DNA of 64,000 bases from a candidate division KSB1 bacterium (lineage in GTDB: Bacteria; Electryoneota; RPQS01), in NCBI GenBank assembly GCA_016214895.1, contig JACRMR010000002.1, forward strand, positions 374,001 to 438,000. Reading direction: 5' to 3'. This document shows, piece after piece, positions 63,595-64,000 of this stretch (positions are counted from its first letter, which is position 1; each line of letters starts with the position of its first letter). Made by a program: the position numbers and the translations under genes. The notes beneath the pieces are model-generated. The model was not told the origin of the DNA, made no database searches, and saw nothing but the letters and a program-made list of their open reading frames with translations.

Positions 63595-63643
63595 ACGCGT
63601 CCTGTAAAGTGAACAAGACGTTTCATTAACTGAGTGGGCACTT

Positions 63644-64000
63644 GTGAAAGTTGGCGAACGCATCCGCAACCTCCGACTGGCCAGTAATCTGACCCAGGAA
63701 GAGCTTGCTGAACGGGCCGACCTCGCCAAGTCCTTTATTTCTCAGCTGGAACGCGACCAGATGAGTATCTCGGTCGATAATCTCCTCGAGATCCTGCGCG
63801 CGCTGAACGTTCCGGTCACCGACTTCTTTCGCGAGACCAATCCCGAAAAAGTCGTTTACGGCGCCGACGAACGAACCGCACTGGTCGATACTGGCGCCGA
63901 TCACTTCGAACTGCTGATTCCCGGCGGAACCAACCGGGAGATGGAAGCCGCGCTGGTCAGGCTCCTGCCCGGCCAACGCACGGACCCGATCAAGCCGTTC
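63644..64000 (+). CDS. XRE-family transcriptional regulator with cupin domain (N-terminal part; runs off the window)
   Basis: The 119 codons present start at GTG 63644 with KVGERIRNLRLASNLTQEEL. The helix-turn-helix continues AERADLAKSFISQLERDQMS and ISVDNLLEILRALNVPVTDF. From about residue 70 the sequence looks like the opening of a cupin sensor domain (FELLIPGGTNREMEAALVRL, then LPGQRTDPIKPF). This is the PuuR/SutR-like architecture; such regulators often bind small metabolites and control adjacent genes, which here lie outside the window. Nearby inverted repeats suggest autoregulation. Confidence 0.88.
   Translation, partial: MKVGERIRNLRLASNLTQEELAERADLAKSFISQLERDQMSISVDNLLEILRALNVPVTDFFRETNPEKVVYGADERTALVDTGADHFELLIPGGTNREMEAALVRLLPGQRTDPIKPF

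Larger units (their letters stand above)
62964..63643. other. Intergenic region of 680 bases with repeats and the XRE promoter
   Basis: No convincing gene was seen; small open frames here have poor codon use and no ribosome binding site. Present are a direct repeat CTTGAAACGTGA/CTTGAAGCGTGA at 63081-63106 (period 14), a stem CGCCTG/CAGGCG at 63231-63257, a 7-bp stem GAGGCGG/CCGCCTC near 63311-63330, and from 63340 an increasingly AT-rich stretch that holds the operator-like palindrome and the promoter of the next gene. A 15-mer at 63229-63243 is also found at 49449-49463. Confidence 0.55.

Overview
The window is a 64 kb piece of a GC-rich bacterial chromosome, roughly 60 % GC by eye. It is packed with housekeeping genes, nearly all on the + strand, and no rRNA, tRNA, CRISPR array, insertion sequence or prophage was recognised. 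Markers of the FCB superphylum (Bacteroidota, Chlorobiota and related candidate phyla) are a secreted beta-propeller protein with a C-terminal YPNPF...GVYLL sorting-like domain, a GWxTD-domain lipoprotein/exported protein, a COX24/bS22-like 31-residue ribosomal peptide and an F0 subunit a with a signal peptide. The recognisable promoters, however, are of the ordinary sigma70 kind (TTGnnn, 17 bp, TATnTT). That argues against a classical Bacteroidota, whose promoters differ, and points to a related, perhaps uncultured, lineage. This placement is inference. GTG and TTG starts are very common, and at least one gene (phoH) seems to need CTG.

Layout. 1-363: the minus-strand start of a YggS gene. 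754-3475: a MltD-like lytic transglycosylase, HU and the tiny bS22-like gene, closed by a terminator. 3619-22410: a long run of tightly spaced or overlapping genes: xseA-xseB-nadK-ftsY-ribH, a secreted beta-propeller protein, recN-murA-dnaE-rimO, a GWxTD protein, ldcA-purN-purH and an unknown gene. 22482-29416: the rod-shape cluster mreB-mreC-mreD-mrdA-rodA and an exported M23 peptidase. 29432-36287: a rhomboid protease, valS, a DUF4139 protein and recG. 36342-38802: parA-parB-rlmB behind a clear promoter. 38977-52974: behind a second strong promoter, an M23 peptidase, a bactofilin and the whole F-type ATP synthase locus. 53106-57079: an exported helical-repeat protein and aspS. 57133-62963: promoter, structured leader RNA, then phoH-ybeY-corC-like-unknown-mazG-hflX. 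63644-64000: the start of an XRE-cupin regulator with its own promoter and likely operators.

The most unusual part is the ATP synthase locus. The order is atpZ, a small membrane protein, atpB, atpE, atpF, atpH, atpA, then three tandem GT87-like membrane glycosyltransferase paralogues, then atpG, a NYN-domain nuclease-like protein, a HEAT-like protein, and only then atpD and atpC. One terminator follows atpC. Five accessory genes are therefore embedded among the F1 subunit genes, all in the same direction with short gaps. The second paralogue has an in-frame TGA just after its best ATG.

Functionally the window joins cell-wall elongation and shape (MreBCD, PBP2, RodA, bactofilin, two M23 peptidases, MltD, LdcA, MurA), chromosome segregation and repair (ParAB, RecN, RecG, ExoVII, DnaE, HU), translation (ValRS, AspRS, RimO, RlmB, YbeY, HflX), purine, riboflavin and NADP synthesis, and energy conservation.
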